A stretch of DNA of 64,000 nt, taken from assembly GCF_009728835.1 (NCBI RefSeq), contig NZ_CP033455.1, forward strand, positions 248,001-312,000. Reading direction: 5' to 3'. Made by a program: the position numbers and the translations under genes. The notes beneath the pieces were generated by a model. It ran no database searches and was not told where the DNA came from. It worked only from the letters and a program-made list of their open reading frames with translations. The first letter of the stretch is position 1; every line of letters starts with the position of its first letter. This document shows, piece by piece, positions 19,631 to 38,739 of the stretch. This stretch comes from Ehrlichia ruminantium (lineage in GTDB: Bacteria > Pseudomonadota > Alphaproteobacteria > Rickettsiales > Anaplasmataceae).

Positions 19631-20224
19631 ATGAAAATACAAAATATTAATTTATTTGAACAGATACGTATAACTTGTCTGTTAGTGTATGTTATAGGTG
19701 CAATATTTTTCATATTAAAGCACTATAATTTAATCAGTAGAGACTTAAATTTAGCGTCTAGTTGGTTAGTTGGTATATCAGTAGCTTTGTTCCTAACATT
19801 ATCTTTTTCTAAATTAATGAGTAATTGTTTTGATAGTGTTCATAATCAGAAGGGAAAAGAATTATTACATGATAGTCAAGTTAGGAGGTCAGTAAATAAC
19901 AAGCCAGCTAATAAAGTAGCGGTTTTTAGGTATGTAGGTAGTACTATACTTGTTTTTGTATGTGTTTTTAGTGGTTATTTATTAGTTCTTAATAATTTTT
20001 TTAGTGTGAATAAGGACTTTATATCAGATATTTATAGTGTTACACTAGTTGTTGGCACAGTTTTGATTGGATTATATTTTGGATTTAGAACATTAAGTGC
20101 ATGTTTAGGTATCTGTAGTAATTTTGCTGATAATATAAATGTAGAAGGTACTGAAAATGTTGCAACTAAGTTAGTAGTTAAAGAGATTGAGAATCAATTA
20201 TTATCATCATTTAGTGTTGTGTAA
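19631..20224 (+). CDS. Uncharacterised four-helix membrane protein
   Basis: I do not recognise the family. The 197-residue product has four hydrophobic segments at about residues 14-34, 44-60, 102-124 and 135-158. They are arranged as two pairs separated by a polar, basic stretch (about 66-100, containing KGKELLHDSQVRRSVNNK). The C-terminus (KEIENQLLSSFSVV) is polar. It has an AAGGAT Shine-Dalgarno at 19615-19620, in front of the ATG at 19631. The two-pair layout suggests an internal duplication, but the pairs are not obviously similar in sequence. It is probably an Anaplasmataceae-restricted inner-membrane protein. Confidence 0.75.
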   Translation: MKIQNINLFEQIRITCLLVYVIGAIFFILKHYNLISRDLNLASSWLVGISVALFLTLSFSKLMSNCFDSVHNQKGKELLHDSQVRRSVNNKPANKVAVFRYVGSTILVFVCVFSGYLLVLNNFFSVNKDFISDIYSVTLVVGTVLIGLYFGFRTLSACLGICSNFADNINVEGTENVATKLVVKEIENQLLSSFSVV

Positions 20225-21453
20225 ATTTAATATTTTATACTCTAATAATGTATTATATAGTATGTATGTATTAGTTTATTAGATTATGGCTGTTAACAAT
20301 TGTAAATCTCGTAAATATTGATGATAAGAGGTATTTAAGTAAATTTAAAGGTTGTATGTTTTTCAATATTAGGTATGTTTGTTGCAGCTCATTAAGCTAT
20401 TCAGAATTATATGTTGAGTGTACTATAATACTATTGAATTTTACACAACTGTTAAATAGGTAGCTTATATAAAATGACTTATAAAAATGCATTATCTTAT
20501 TTAACAATAATAGAATAGTCCTGATTTTACAATTCATATATTATATGATGTTTTATTGAGTATCTATATTTATATAGCGGATTAGTTATAAGCACATGTA
20601 GATTTGTTGGATTAAGGTACTATTCTTAAATATAAGAAGTAATCGTAAAAAGATAAAAGACAGGGTCATGGCTTTAGTGTTTATATTCTTGATCTATGTT
20701 TGAATTCTGAGAATCAATATGAAAGTTGTAACCTTATTGATATTTATGCGTAAGACTAAATAATTGGAGATTTATGTCTTTAAATTCTTTTTGTAATAAA
20801 AGATCTGTATGTAATTATATAATGAAATTTTTGAAGTATACTTAGCACTTGTTGTTAGTGAGAATTTTGGATTTGTTGTTCTTGTGTTATGTAGTTTATG
20901 TATTGTTGGAATTGATCAAAGTTTATAGGATTTAATGGGTTATTTGAAAATATTTTGGTTAATTTTGTTGTATATGTAAATATGTTTGAGAATGTTTTGG
21001 TTATAGTCTTGTATAGGATATGCTATGCAGGTTAAGTGTTACATAATTGATTTGTTGCGCTGTGTAAGATTCTTAAAGACAGTTTGTAAAACAAGGAATA
21101 TTTTGAACAAGTGAAGTTGTAGCATATGAGATGAATCATATATTTTTCACTTTATTTGTGTCTTAGGAATTATGAATGTTAGTTATGTTATTGTGATGGC
21201 ATTTTGTAATTAGCTTATTGGGAAGTTAATTTGGTGAAGAGATCAATTATATGATATAAATATAATTAAGATAATTTGCTAGGTATAACGTGTTCGTATT
21301 AACCTTCTAGAAATGAATAGCTGATTGTTGTGAAATTGATAAAAATATGTAGCGACAATTATTTTTTCATAATATATATAAAAGGATACTTGAATTATTG
21401 ATGAGATTTTGTAATATTGCATTTGTCAATATTGTAAAATCATTAAATTTCTA
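20225..21453. other. 1.2-kb spacer upstream of the ribosomal/RNA polymerase cluster
   Basis: I see no gene, stable RNA or tandem array here. The plus strand is T- and G-rich with frequent stops in all frames. The promoter for the downstream cluster is at its right end. Confidence 0.5.
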
Positions 21454-21482
21454 TTGACTAGAATTTTTGATTCTTTTATAAG
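21454..21482 (+). promoter_or_regulatory. Sigma70-type promoter for rpsL and the downstream cluster
   Basis: TTGACT (21454-21459), a 17-bp spacer, then TATAAG (21477-21482) gives near-consensus -35 and -10 boxes at ideal spacing. Transcription would start near 21489, leaving a leader of about 65 bases before rpsL. No other promoter as good is visible before rpoB, so it may drive the whole block. Confidence 0.65.
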
Positions 21483-21553
21483 TAAGGCATGCTTCTGTAA
21501 TTTAGAACATGGGATACTTTTCTATAAATTTTAAACTGTAAGGTTATTACATT

Positions 21554-21925
21554 ATGCCAACGATAAATCAATTAGTTCGTAGTCCACGCAAATCTCGTAC
21601 TTCATTGAATAAAGCACCTGCGCTTCAACATAATCCACAAAAAAGAGCAGTTTGTGTAAAAGTATATACTACTACTCCTAGGAAACCTAATTCAGCATTG
21701 CGTAAAGTTGCACGTGTAAAGATTGCTGGTTATGGTAGTGAAGTGATAGCTTATATACCAGGTGAAGGGCATAACTTGCAAGAGCACTCAGTAGTATTAA
21801 TTAGAGGTGGACGTGTAAAGGATTTGCCTGGGGTTAGGTATCATATTATACGTGGTGCATTAGATTCTAGAGGGGTACAAAATAGGAAAAAAGCGCGCTC
21901 AAAATATGGTGTGAAGAAAAGTTAA
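21554..21925 (+). CDS. rpsL: 30S ribosomal protein S12
   Basis: S12 sits at the decoding centre. The 123-residue product has the family length and the conserved stretches [17 protein letters not shown] and [29 protein letters not shown]. Residue 43, Lys in E. coli and Mycobacterium (the PKKPNS motif), is Arg here (codon AGG at 21680-21682). The same Lys-to-Arg change gives streptomycin resistance in other bacteria. It is the first gene of the str-type operon, 16 bp before rpsG. The start has an AAGG ribosome site. Confidence 0.98.
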   Translation: MPTINQLVRSPRKSRTSLNKAPALQHNPQKRAVCVKVYTTTPRKPNSALRKVARVKIAGYGSEVIAYIPGEGHNLQEHSVVLIRGGRVKDLPGVRYHIIRGALDSRGVQNRKKARSKYGVKKS

Positions 21926-21941
21926 TTAATAGTGGTTATAT

Positions 21942-22424
21942 ATGTCTCGTCGTCGTAGGGCAAGTAAGAGGATTATTACTCCTGATTCAAAATATAATAG
22001 TGTATTGTTGGCACGTTTTATTAATGTTATTATGCGTTCTGGTGAACGGTCTATTGCTGAAAAGATAGTTTATGGAGCATTGAGTAAAGCAGAAACTCGT
22101 CTTGGTGAAAATGCTATGTCAATTTTTAATGCTGCTTTAAATAATGTAATGCCTCAAATGGAGGTTCGTTCCCGTAGAATAGGTGGTGTAACGTATCAGG
22201 TACCAGTTGAAGTAAAGGAAGATAGATCTGTTTCTTTAGCTTTGCGTTGGATTTCGAGAGCAGCAGCTACAGCTAGGAAACGTAGTAATAAAATGTATAT
22301 GGATTGTTTATGTAATGAGTTATTAGAAGCCTATAATAAGCGTGGTGGTGCGTATAAGATTAGAGAAGAGAAATATAAGATGGCGGAAGCAAACAAGGCA
22401 TTTTCTCATTTTCGCTTTAATTAG
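21942..22424 (+). CDS. rpsG: 30S ribosomal protein S7
   Basis: S7 nucleates 30S head assembly and contacts E-site tRNA. The 160-residue product begins [10 protein letters not shown] and includes the conserved [17 protein letters not shown] beta-arm and [20 protein letters not shown]. Standard position between rpsL and fusA, co-transcribed with both (gaps 16 and 23 bp). Confidence 0.98.
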   Translation: MSRRRRASKRIITPDSKYNSVLLARFINVIMRSGERSIAEKIVYGALSKAETRLGENAMSIFNAALNNVMPQMEVRSRRIGGVTYQVPVEVKEDRSVSLALRWISRAAATARKRSNKMYMDCLCNELLEAYNKRGGAYKIREEKYKMAEANKAFSHFRFN

Positions 22425-22447
22425 AATTAATTTTTGGAGATAAGTTA

Positions 22448-24517
22448 GTGAACATAGATAATGAATTATCTAAGTGTAGAAATATAGGAATTATGGCGCA
22501 TATAGATGCGGGGAAGACTACTACTACTGAGCGTATCCTCTTTTATACTGGCAAACAAAATAGGATTGGTGAAGTTCATGAAGGTGCTGCATCTATGGAT
22601 TGGATGGAGCAAGAAAAAGAAAGAGGTATTACAATAACTTCTGCAGCTACTACATGTTTTTGGAATGATCATAGGATTAATATTATTGATACACCAGGAC
22701 ACGTTGATTTTACAATAGAGGTGGAAAGATCATTGCGTGTTTTGGATGGTGCAGTTGCTGTATTTGATGGAGTAGCTGGTGTTGAGCCACAATCAGAAAC
22801 GGTATGGCGTCAAGCTGATAAATATAATGTTCCTAGGATTTGTTTCATGAATAAAATGGACAGAATGGGAGCGAATTTTTATCGTTGTGTTGATATGGTA
22901 GTTGATCGGTTAGGTGCTACACCTCTGGTATTACAGTTACCTATAGGAATTGAGAAAGATTTTGTAGGAGTTGTTGACCTTTTAGAAATGCGTTCTATTA
23001 TATGGGACGAAGAATCTCTTGGTGCAAGTTTCCATTATGGGGAAATTCCAGGAGATATGATAGATCTAGCTCACGAATATAGACATAAGCTTTTAGAAAG
23101 TGCTGTTGAATTGAATGATGAAGCGATGAATTTGTATTTTGACGGTAAGGAAGTACCTGTTCCTTTATTAAAAAGCTGTATTCGTTTAGGAGTGATTCAG
23201 TCAAAGTTCGTGCCTGTATTATGTGGGTCTGCTTTTAAGAATAGAGGGGTGCAGCCTTTATTAGATGCTGTAGTTGATTTTCTTCCTGCACCTAATGATG
23301 TTGCTATGATTGAGGGTCTTGATGTTAAGACGTCTAATCCTGTAAGTATAAAATCATCTGTGGATGAGAAATTTGTTGCGTTGGCTTTTAAAGTCATGAC
23401 TGATAAGTTTGTAGGTAGTTTAACTTTTATAAGAATTTATTCTGGAAAATTATCTAGTAAGACTACAGTATTGAATGCTGTGAAAAATTCTACTGAATCT
23501 ATAGGTAGAATTTTATTAATGCATGCAAATAATAGAGAAGATATAACTGAAGCTAAGGCAGGTGATATTGTTGCTTTGGCTGGGTTAAAGAAAACGGTAA
23601 CTGGGGATACATTATGTGCTTTGGATTATCCTGTGGTACTAGAGCGTATGGAATTTCCCGATCCTGTTATGGAAATTGCTGTGGAGCCGAAGTCTACAGC
23701 AGATCAGGAGAAAATGGGGATAGCTTTGAGTAGATTAGTATCTGAAGATCCTTCACTTGGTATGTGTGTTAATCCTGAAAGTGGTCAAACCATTCTTAAG
23801 GGAATGGGTGAATTGCATCTTGAAGTAATTGTGGATAGAATGCGACGTGAATTTAATGTGGAGGCTAATATTGGTGCTCCTCAGGTTGCATATAGAGAAA
23901 CAATTACTAAATCTGTAGAGATTGAGTACATTCATAAGAAACAGACTGGTGGTGCTGGCCAATTTGCTAAGGTTAATATATTATTTGAGCCATTGCCTCC
24001 TGGATCTGGATTTCAATTTGAAAGTAAAATCACTGGTGGTGCTATACCCAAAGAGTATATTCCAGGAGTACAAAATGGTCTTGAAGCTGTTAGAGGTAGT
24101 GGTATGTTAGCAGGATTCCCTGTGATTGATTTCAAGGCAACGTTGTTTGATGGTGCATTTCATGAGGTAGATTCTAGTCCATTAGCATTTGAGTTAGCTG
24201 CAAAAGGTGCTTTTAGGGATATGGTGAGTAAAGCTGGTGCTATATTGCTTGAGCCTATCATGAAAGTTGAAATAGTTACTCCTGATGAGTATATGGGGGA
24301 TGTTATAGGGGATGTTAATAGTAGGAGAGGTAGAGTTGCTGAGATGCAAGATCGCACTAATACCAAAGTAATATTAGCATTTATTCCTTTAGCAAAAATG
24401 TTTGGTTATGTTAAGGATTTGCGATCTATGTCTCAAGGTAGGGCACAGTATAGCATGTATTTTTCCTGCTATGAGCAAGTACCTGATAACATATTAGCAA
24501 ATGAAATAAAGAAGTAA
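22448..24517 (+). CDS. fusA: Elongation factor G
   Basis: The GTPase of ribosomal translocation and recycling. The 689-residue product has G1 [10 protein letters not shown] (Lys23), switch 2 DTPGHVDF and G4 NKMD, followed by domains II-V with the conserved [18 protein letters not shown] of domain III. The start codon is GTG at 22448, preceded by GGAGA. It sits in the operon between rpsG and tuf. Confidence 0.98.
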   Translation: MNIDNELSKCRNIGIMAHIDAGKTTTTERILFYTGKQNRIGEVHEGAASMDWMEQEKERGITITSAATTCFWNDHRINIIDTPGHVDFTIEVERSLRVLDGAVAVFDGVAGVEPQSETVWRQADKYNVPRICFMNKMDRMGANFYRCVDMVVDRLGATPLVLQLPIGIEKDFVGVVDLLEMRSIIWDEESLGASFHYGEIPGDMIDLAHEYRHKLLESAVELNDEAMNLYFDGKEVPVPLLKSCIRLGVIQSKFVPVLCGSAFKNRGVQPLLDAVVDFLPAPNDVAMIEGLDVKTSNPVSIKSSVDEKFVALAFKVMTDKFVGSLTFIRIYSGKLSSKTTVLNAVKNSTESIGRILLMHANNREDITEAKAGDIVALAGLKKTVTGDTLCALDYPVVLERMEFPDPVMEIAVEPKSTADQEKMGIALSRLVSEDPSLGMCVNPESGQTILKGMGELHLEVIVDRMRREFNVEANIGAPQVAYRETITKSVEIEYIHKKQTGGAGQFAKVNILFEPLPPGSGFQFESKITGGAIPKEYIPGVQNGLEAVRGSGMLAGFPVIDFKATLFDGAFHEVDSSPLAFELAAKGAFRDMVSKAGAILLEPIMKVEIVTPDEYMGDVIGDVNSRRGRVAEMQDRTNTKVILAFIPLAKMFGYVKDLRSMSQGRAQYSMYFSCYEQVPDNILANEIKK

Positions 24518-24535
24518 TATAGTAGGTGTAATGTT

Positions 24536-25723
24536 ATGGTAGATGGAAGGAAGCCGCATATAAATGTTGGAACGATCGGGCATGTTGATCATGGTAAGAC
24601 AACATTAACTGCTGCATTAACAACAGTGTTAGCAAAGAGGTTAAGTGGTGAAGGGAATAAAAGTGTCAAATATGATGAAATAGATAAAGCACCGGAGGAG
24701 AAGGCAAGAGGGATTACCATTTCAACAGCACATGTAGAATATGAGACAGAGAATAGACATTACGCACATGTAGATTGTCCAGGGCATGCTGATTATATAA
24801 AGAATATGATAACAGGTGCAGCACAGATGGATGCAGCGATATTAGTAGTTTCTGCTACTGATGGTGCTATGCCACAGACAAGGGAACATATCTTATTAGC
24901 AAAGCAGGTAGGAGTAAAAGATATAGTAGTATGGATGAATAAATGTGATGTAGTAGATGATGAAGAGATGTTATCACTAGTTGAGATGGAGATAAGGGAG
25001 TTATTAACAAAATATGGATATCCTGGTGATGATATAGATGTAGTAAAAGGATCTGCGGTCAAGGCATTAGAAGAGGAGTCAGCGGATGGTGAATGGAGTG
25101 AGAAGATAATGGAATTAATGAATGCCTTAGAGAAGATAGATTTACCAGTAAGAGAGAAAGACAAGCCATTTTTAATGTCGATAGAGGATGTATTTTCAAT
25201 ACCTGGGAGAGGTACAGTAGTAACAGGAAGGATAGAGAGAGGAGTAATCAAGGTAGGGGACAAGATAGATATAGTAGGTTTAAGGGATATACAAAGTACG
25301 GTATGTACTGGTGTTGAAATGTTCCATAAGGCTTTAGAGGCTGGGGAAGCAGGTGATAATGCAGGGATATTGCTAAGAGGTATAAAGAAGGAAGATGTAG
25401 AGAGAGGACAGGTATTAAGTGCACCTGGACAAATACATTCTTATAAGAAGTTCAAGGCGGAAGTATATATATTAAAGAAGGAAGAAGGTGGGAGGCACAC
25501 TCCATTTTTTTCAAATTATCAACCACAATTTTATGTCAGGACCACTGATGTAACAGGTAGTATTAAGTTACCTGAAGGAGTTGAGATGGTAATGCCTGGT
25601 GATAATATAAGTATTGAAGTGAGTTTAGATAAACCAGTTGCGATTGATAAAGGATTAAGATTTGCAATTCGTGAAGGTGGTAGAACTGTTGGTTCTGGTA
25701 TTATTACTGAGATTTTGGAGTAA
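24536..25723 (+). CDS. tuf: Elongation factor Tu
   Basis: EF-Tu carries aminoacyl-tRNA to the ribosome as a GTP complex. The 395-residue product has GHVDHGKTT (Lys21), DCPGHADY, and a G4 element reading NKCD, all conserved, plus domains II and III. Its codons differ from fusA: Val is mostly GTA and Leu TTA across about 24640-25300, whereas fusA and the last 200 bp of tuf use GTT freely. In related genomes a second tuf lies near rpsJ, and gene conversion between copies could explain the patchiness. It is 19 bp after fusA. Confidence 0.98.
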   Translation: MVDGRKPHINVGTIGHVDHGKTTLTAALTTVLAKRLSGEGNKSVKYDEIDKAPEEKARGITISTAHVEYETENRHYAHVDCPGHADYIKNMITGAAQMDAAILVVSATDGAMPQTREHILLAKQVGVKDIVVWMNKCDVVDDEEMLSLVEMEIRELLTKYGYPGDDIDVVKGSAVKALEEESADGEWSEKIMELMNALEKIDLPVREKDKPFLMSIEDVFSIPGRGTVVTGRIERGVIKVGDKIDIVGLRDIQSTVCTGVEMFHKALEAGEAGDNAGILLRGIKKEDVERGQVLSAPGQIHSYKKFKAEVYILKKEEGGRHTPFFSNYQPQFYVRTTDVTGSIKLPEGVEMVMPGDNISIEVSLDKPVAIDKGLRFAIREGGRTVGSGIITEILE

Positions 25724-25745
25724 TCAATGTACATTAGTCTTTTAT

Positions 25746-25822
25746 AGGAGTGTAGCTCAATTTGGTAGAGCCCCAGTCTCCAAAACTGGTGGTTGTAGGT
25801 TCGAGTCCTATCGCTCCTGCCA
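25746..25822 (+). tRNA. tRNA-Trp (anticodon CCA)
   Basis: A full cloverleaf: the 7-bp acceptor stem AGGAGTG pairs with CGCTCCT (one G-T), the anticodon stem CCAGT/ACTGG encloses loop CTCCAAA with anticodon CCA, and the T arm contains GGTTCGAGTCC. The 3' CCA is encoded (25820-25822). It lies 22 bp after tuf and before secE, the usual order, so it is processed from the operon transcript. Confidence 0.97.
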
Positions 25823-25859
25823 TAAAGTTAATGATGTTATTGTGTAGGTAATTTTTGTA

Positions 25860-26057
25860 ATGAATAGTATTGCTAAATTTTTATTAAGTGTGAAACAAGA
25901 AGCTTTGCATGTTTCATGGGCTTCTAAGAATGAGGTTATTGGGTTTTTATTTGTAGTAGTATTAATAATTATCTTTATGTCTATTTTATTTTGCTGTGTG
26001 GATTTTTTATTTTTAAGGTTAATAAAAATAGTACTTGGGGTAATTTATGAAGTATGA
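25860..26057 (+). CDS. secE: Preprotein translocase subunit SecE
   Basis: SecE clamps SecY in the inner-membrane translocon. The 65-residue product is the short one-helix form: an amphipathic N-terminal part (FLLSVKQEALHVSWASKNEV) then one membrane segment (about residues 28-50). Its end overlaps the nusG start by 11 bp, indicating translational coupling. Confidence 0.93.
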   Translation: MNSIAKFLLSVKQEALHVSWASKNEVIGFLFVVVLIIIFMSILFCCVDFLFLRLIKIVLGVIYEV

Positions 26058-26586
26058 ATGGTATATTATTCAAGTATCGTCTGGGAGTGAAGATAAAGTT
26101 TGTCAAGCAATTTTGGATAATTCTAAGATATTAGGAATGGCAGAAAATTTTCGTGAAGTATTTATTCCATATGAAGAAGTTACTCGAGTTAAACATAATA
26201 AGAAAGTGTTGGTAAAGAGAAAATTATCACCAGGATATGTTTTTTTGTATATGAATTTAAATGAAGATTCGGTAAATTTTGTTAGAAGTATACCAAAAGT
26301 ATTAAATTTTTTAAATAATGATTTTGGGGTACCTAAGGTTATTGCAGAAAGTGAAATGGAATCTATGCGTAGGAAAATGTGTCAGAGTGTAGTAGATGAT
26401 ACCAATGTTATTAATTTTGACATTGGTGATGAAGTTGTGATAAATGATGGATTATTTCAAGATTTTAATGGTAAGGTTGAATATATTAATGAAGATAAGA
26501 AAGTGGCAGGAGTCAGTGTTATGATATTTGGTCGTTTGACTAAGATAGAATTTAAGTTAGAGCATATACAGAAAGTAGAGGGATAA
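26047..26586 (+). CDS. nusG: Transcription termination/antitermination factor NusG
   Basis: NusG binds RNA polymerase and links it to Rho or the ribosome. The 179-residue product has the NGN domain (WYIIQVSSGSEDKV, SPGYVFLYMNL) and a C-terminal KOW domain (IGDEVVINDGLFQDFNGKVEYI). It overlaps secE by 11 bp and ends 2 bp before rplK. Confidence 0.97.
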   Translation: MKYEWYIIQVSSGSEDKVCQAILDNSKILGMAENFREVFIPYEEVTRVKHNKKVLVKRKLSPGYVFLYMNLNEDSVNFVRSIPKVLNFLNNDFGVPKVIAESEMESMRRKMCQSVVDDTNVINFDIGDEVVINDGLFQDFNGKVEYINEDKKVAGVSVMIFGRLTKIEFKLEHIQKVEG

Positions 26587-26588
26587 GT

Positions 26589-27032
26589 ATGAGTGCTGTT
26601 TTAGTATCTAAAATAAATTTGATGATAGAGGCTGGTAAGGCAAATCCTGGGCCTAAAATTGCTTCTGTATTAGGTCCTCGTGGTATACCGATGCCTAAGT
26701 TTTGTAAAGAATTTAATGATATTACAAGTAGTGCGAATAATAAATATAAGGTTGGTGATTTGGTGACTGCTAGGATATCAATTTATAATGACAAGTCCTA
26801 TAGTTTTACAATTAGTGATTCTCCTGTATCTTATTTATTAAAAAAAGCTGCTGCAATTGATAAAGGTTCGGTTAATCCAGGAAAAGAGAGTGTAGGTAAA
26901 GTTAAAATGTCAGCTGTTTGTGAGATAGCAAAACGTAAGATGTCTGATATGAATGCTGATACAGTGGATGCTGCAGTTAAAATGGTTATTGGTACAGCAT
27001 CTTCTATGGGAATTGTTGTAGAGCAGGATTAA
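26589..27032 (+). CDS. rplK: 50S ribosomal protein L11
   Basis: L11 forms the stalk base with 23S rRNA at the GTPase centre. The 147-residue product has the proline-rich GKANPGPKIASVLGPRGI near the N-terminus and the rRNA-binding C-terminal domain. It is tightly packed between nusG and rplA. Confidence 0.97.
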   Translation: MSAVLVSKINLMIEAGKANPGPKIASVLGPRGIPMPKFCKEFNDITSSANNKYKVGDLVTARISIYNDKSYSFTISDSPVSYLLKKAAAIDKGSVNPGKESVGKVKMSAVCEIAKRKMSDMNADTVDAAVKMVIGTASSMGIVVEQD

Positions 27033-27055
27033 GTTGAGTATTATACGGGGATTAT

Positions 27056-27721
27056 ATGAGTTTGTTAGCAAATAATGATGGAATTTATGATGCTGCGTCT
27101 GGTTTTAGGAAAGTTATAGAATCTGCTAAAGCTAATTTTTGTGAGTCTGTAGATCTTGCAATTAATCTTAATATTAATAGCTCAAAATCTGATGAGCAAG
27201 TTAGAGGATCAGTTGTATTACCTAAAGGATTGGGCAGAGAAGTAAGAGTTGCAGTGTTTGCTAAAGGAGGACATTTGGATGCAGCAAAAGAAGCTATGGC
27301 TGATATTGTGGGTGATGAAGATTTAATTGAAGAAATAAAGCGAAAAAAATGTAAGTTAGATGTAGATTGGTGTCTTACTACTCCAGATTTTATGCCTTCG
27401 GTATCTTCTATTGCTAAGATTTTAGGGCCTAGGGGATTAATGCCAAATCCTAAGTTTAATACAGTGACTTTTGATCTTGTTAAAGCTATAAAAATTATAA
27501 AATCTGGTCAGATTAGGTTTAAATCTGATAAGGCAGGTATTGTTCATGTGAAAATTGGAAATGTTAAATTTTCTATAGAAGATTTATTACAAAATTTTAA
27601 TGCAGTCATTGATGCAGTTAAACAATCTAAGCCTGCGTCTATCAAAGGTGTATATTTTAAAGATGTGTTTATTGTTTCAACTATGGGAAAATCTGTTAAA
27701 GTAGAAAGTTTAAATAATTAG
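27056..27721 (+). CDS. rplA: 50S ribosomal protein L1
   Basis: L1 forms the mobile stalk near the E site and in many bacteria represses its own operon. The 221-residue product has the conserved [18 protein letters not shown] and the C-terminal GKVKFS-like / [18 protein letters not shown] region. Partner of rplK, 23 bp upstream. Confidence 0.97.
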   Translation: MSLLANNDGIYDAASGFRKVIESAKANFCESVDLAINLNINSSKSDEQVRGSVVLPKGLGREVRVAVFAKGGHLDAAKEAMADIVGDEDLIEEIKRKKCKLDVDWCLTTPDFMPSVSSIAKILGPRGLMPNPKFNTVTFDLVKAIKIIKSGQIRFKSDKAGIVHVKIGNVKFSIEDLLQNFNAVIDAVKQSKPASIKGVYFKDVFIVSTMGKSVKVESLNN

Positions 27722-27738
27722 TTATTGGAGTAAAAATA

Positions 27739-28221
27739 GTGAAGCGTAGTAGTAAGGAATTGCATCTAAGCAAAGTTGAGGGGTTATTTATAAAATTTAA
27801 GTATTTTATAATAGCTAATTTCCAGGGTATGGTAGCTAATGATTTTTTTTCTTTAAGAAAAGAATTAAAAATGGCTAGTAGTGGTTTAATGGTAACAAAA
27901 AATAGTCTTGCTCGTATTGCTCTAAAAAAAATAGGTAAGGAGGAATTATCTACTAAGTTTCATGGATCTGTTTTTATTGTCTATTCAGATGATATAATAG
28001 TGATTTCAAAGATTCTTGCAAAATTTATGAAAAATAATAAAAGCAAGATTAGTTTATTGTGTGCATGTGATGATGATGAAATATTAAGTAGTGATAAGGT
28101 TTCATATTTTGCTAGCTTGCCATCTTTAAGGGAATTGCATGCACAGATTATGAGTATGATATCTTATAATATTCCTGTAAGGTTAGCGTTGTGTTTAAAA
28201 GCTCTTGGTCAAAAAGAGTAA
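27739..28221 (+). CDS. rplJ: 50S ribosomal protein L10
   Basis: L10 anchors L7/L12 dimers to the stalk base. The 160-residue product has the N-terminal rRNA-binding domain (NFQGMVANDFFSLRKELK, VTKNSLARIAL) and a C-terminal helix for L12. The start is GTG at 27739 with a TTGGAG ribosome site. Confidence 0.95.
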   Translation: MKRSSKELHLSKVEGLFIKFKYFIIANFQGMVANDFFSLRKELKMASSGLMVTKNSLARIALKKIGKEELSTKFHGSVFIVYSDDIIVISKILAKFMKNNKSKISLLCACDDDEILSSDKVSYFASLPSLRELHAQIMSMISYNIPVRLALCLKALGQKE

Positions 28222-28266
28222 GTAAAGGCTTTATTGTTTATTGTTTTATTATTGGGGTTAATTGTT

Positions 28267-28662
28267 ATGAGTAATATTGATATAGATAGTTTGGTAGATC
28301 AAATTTGTAGTTTGGATTTATGTAAGGCAGCAGAATTAGTAGATAAGATGGAGCAAAAGCTGGGGTTCCCAAAAGGTGGCTTATTAACTGCAGTGCCAGC
28401 TACAGGAGGTAGTCAAGCTGAAAGTGTAGTAGAGGAAAAAACGGAATTTTCTGTAATCTTTGACAGTTATGCTGCTGATAAGAAAATTTCTGTTATTAAG
28501 GCTGTTAGAGAGTGTACAAGTTTGGGATTGAAAGAAGCGAAAGAGTTTGTTGAAAAAGAAGGTGCAAAAGAATTAGTAGAAGGCAAAAAATATAAAAAAG
28601 AAGAAGCTGAAGAAATTAAGAAAAAACTTGAGGATGCTGGTGCAAAAGTCACAATTAAATAG
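28267..28662 (+). CDS. rplL: 50S ribosomal protein L7/L12
   Basis: The stalk protein that recruits translational GTPases. I chose the ATG at 28267 (MSNIDIDSLVDQICSL). An upstream in-frame start at 28234 would add a hydrophobic tail foreign to the family. The product is 131 residues: N-terminal dimerisation domain, an Ala/Gly hinge and the conserved C-terminal KISVIKAVRECTSLGLKEAK. It ends 50 bp before rpoB. Confidence 0.96.
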   Translation: MSNIDIDSLVDQICSLDLCKAAELVDKMEQKLGFPKGGLLTAVPATGGSQAESVVEEKTEFSVIFDSYAADKKISVIKAVRECTSLGLKEAKEFVEKEGAKELVEGKKYKKEEAEEIKKKLEDAGAKVTIK

Positions 28663-28703
28663 GGAATTTTTTTATATTTTTGTTTGTAATTTATTAATCT
28701 TGA

Positions 28704-32855
<4,152 letters not shown>

Positions 32856-32871
32856 TAGTTAAGGGTAGTAG

Positions 32872-37113
<4,242 letters not shown>

Positions 37114-37588
37114 GAATTAAATATAGTATTACAATTTGTTTTTTGGTGTGTAATTTTGAGATTATAATTAGGTGTACTCGGTATTGTGTGTTGTAATCTA
37201 CTTATATTTATTATTGGTATTGGACAGTTGATTTAGTCTTAATATATTTTAGTAGGTTGCTGCATAGTTATTTAAAAAGCACCATACTTTAAATTACGGC
37301 TGTATTATCCATACAAGTATTAATTATGCTAATAAGTTATGGTGCCAGGTCTACGGTTTTTTCTTTTATATTTATACTACAGTCCAATGGTAGGTATTTA
37401 TTCAAATTAAGTATAATATGAATTATTTTTATGACTTTTTAGTTTGTTGTATGCATTAATTTCTGTTTATTTATAATGCTATTCATATTAGAGGTGTATT
37501 GTGTTTTAATTTTGTAAGTTTCTAATATTTCTAAATAGTATTTTGTATATTATCTTATTATTGAATCTATTTATTAAGAATTTCAGTT
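37114..37588. other. Spacer after rpoC with a wide inverted repeat
   Basis: No gene. GCACCATACTT (from 37279) and AAGTTATGGTGC (to 37345) are near-perfect arms with a one-base bulge, 44 bases apart, about 170 bp after rpoC. They might help end the long transcript, but there is no T run. Confidence 0.45.
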
Positions 37589-38150
37589 CTATCTAAGTAA
37601 TATTTAGTACAAGTAAGACCTGTGAAATGTTTACATATTGTTATTAAATATTCATATTATATACCTTGTAGTTGTTGATAATTTTGTACGTTTTAGAATA
37701 TAAGCTGGGTGGCTTATTATGTAGTATTTTTAGAATATGGGGTCTATAAGATATGCATGTTTTGAATAAATGTGTTTTATGAAGGATGTGTATTCTATCT
37801 AAGTGATATTTAATGCGAATAAGATCTGTGAAATGTTTACATATTGTTATTAAATACTCAAATTATATACTTTGTAGTTGTTGATAATTTTGTACGTTTT
37901 AGAATATAAGCTGAGTGGCTTATTATGTAGTATTTTTAGAATATGGGGTCTATAAGATATGCATGTTTTGAATAAATGTGTTTTATGAAGGATGTGTATT
38001 CTATCTAAGTGATATTTAATGCGAATAAGATCTGTGAAGTGTTTACATATTGTTATTAAATATTCATATTGTATACACTGTAATTGTGATAATTTTTTAT
38101 ATTTTGAATGTAGGCTAATACATAGTAAAATGTTGAAAGTTTATATTTAG
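37589..38150. repeat. Tandem array, 206-bp unit, about 2.7 copies
   Basis: CTATCTAAGT recurs at 37589, 37795 and 38001, an exact 206-bp period. TTTACATATTGTTATTAAAT and TTTGTACGTTTTAGAATATA are shared. The first two copies are nearly identical and the third decays after about 100 bp. Confidence 0.92.
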
Positions 38151-38739
38151 AATATAAGGATTATGTTGTTGTTTATCTTTGGTTTTCAATTATAAAAAGT
38201 GAAGTTTATTATATAGGTTGTGCTAATGGTAAGTGTATATTGCTATAGTGGTAGGGAATTCTGTGTTTAAGTGAAGCTGTACGTTGTTACGTTAAAGTTA
38301 ATAGTGATGTTTTGTAATGTAAACTTTGGAGATTAAACGGGTTAAGTATTGATTATGGAGACTTATATAGGAATAGATAATGAATTGTACAGTTTAGTAG
38401 TTGAATATTTGTGATATTTAGTTGTATGTTTCAGTTATTTTCTAGTGGGATTTCTTGAAAAGTATTTTATATTTTTTTATTTTTATCAGAGTAAATGTTT
38501 GTGGTAAAACAGTACGCTGAACCTATTACAGGATTGATATATCTTTGGTACTGTTAGGAGAGATTTAATATAATTTTTTGTATATGAGATTTTTTCTGTG
38601 TGTTGTTTTCTTATTATAATCTTGAAATACAGATGCTGGAATGTTGTTCTAATATCATTGGAAGAATAGGTAATGTTATGATATGAAATAACGATATTAT
38701 ATAATAAATCATTATAGAGAAGGCAAATATTGGTACGTT
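38151..38739. other. Spacer upstream of bioF
   Basis: AT-rich sequence between the 206-bp array and bioF with no gene seen. The bioF promoter should lie here. I could not pick a convincing -35/-10 pair. Confidence 0.45.

Noticed and set aside
20225-21453. Stable RNA (tmRNA, SRP RNA or RNase P RNA) in the spacer
   Set aside because: No conserved core of any of these RNAs was visible.
24793-25263. Minus-strand frame of 156 codons opposite tuf
   Set aside because: Shadow of EF-Tu created by its codon bias; serine/isoleucine-rich without motifs.
28234-28266. Longer N-terminus for L7/L12
   Set aside because: The extra eleven residues are hydrophobic and absent from the family; the ATG at 28267 gives the standard start.
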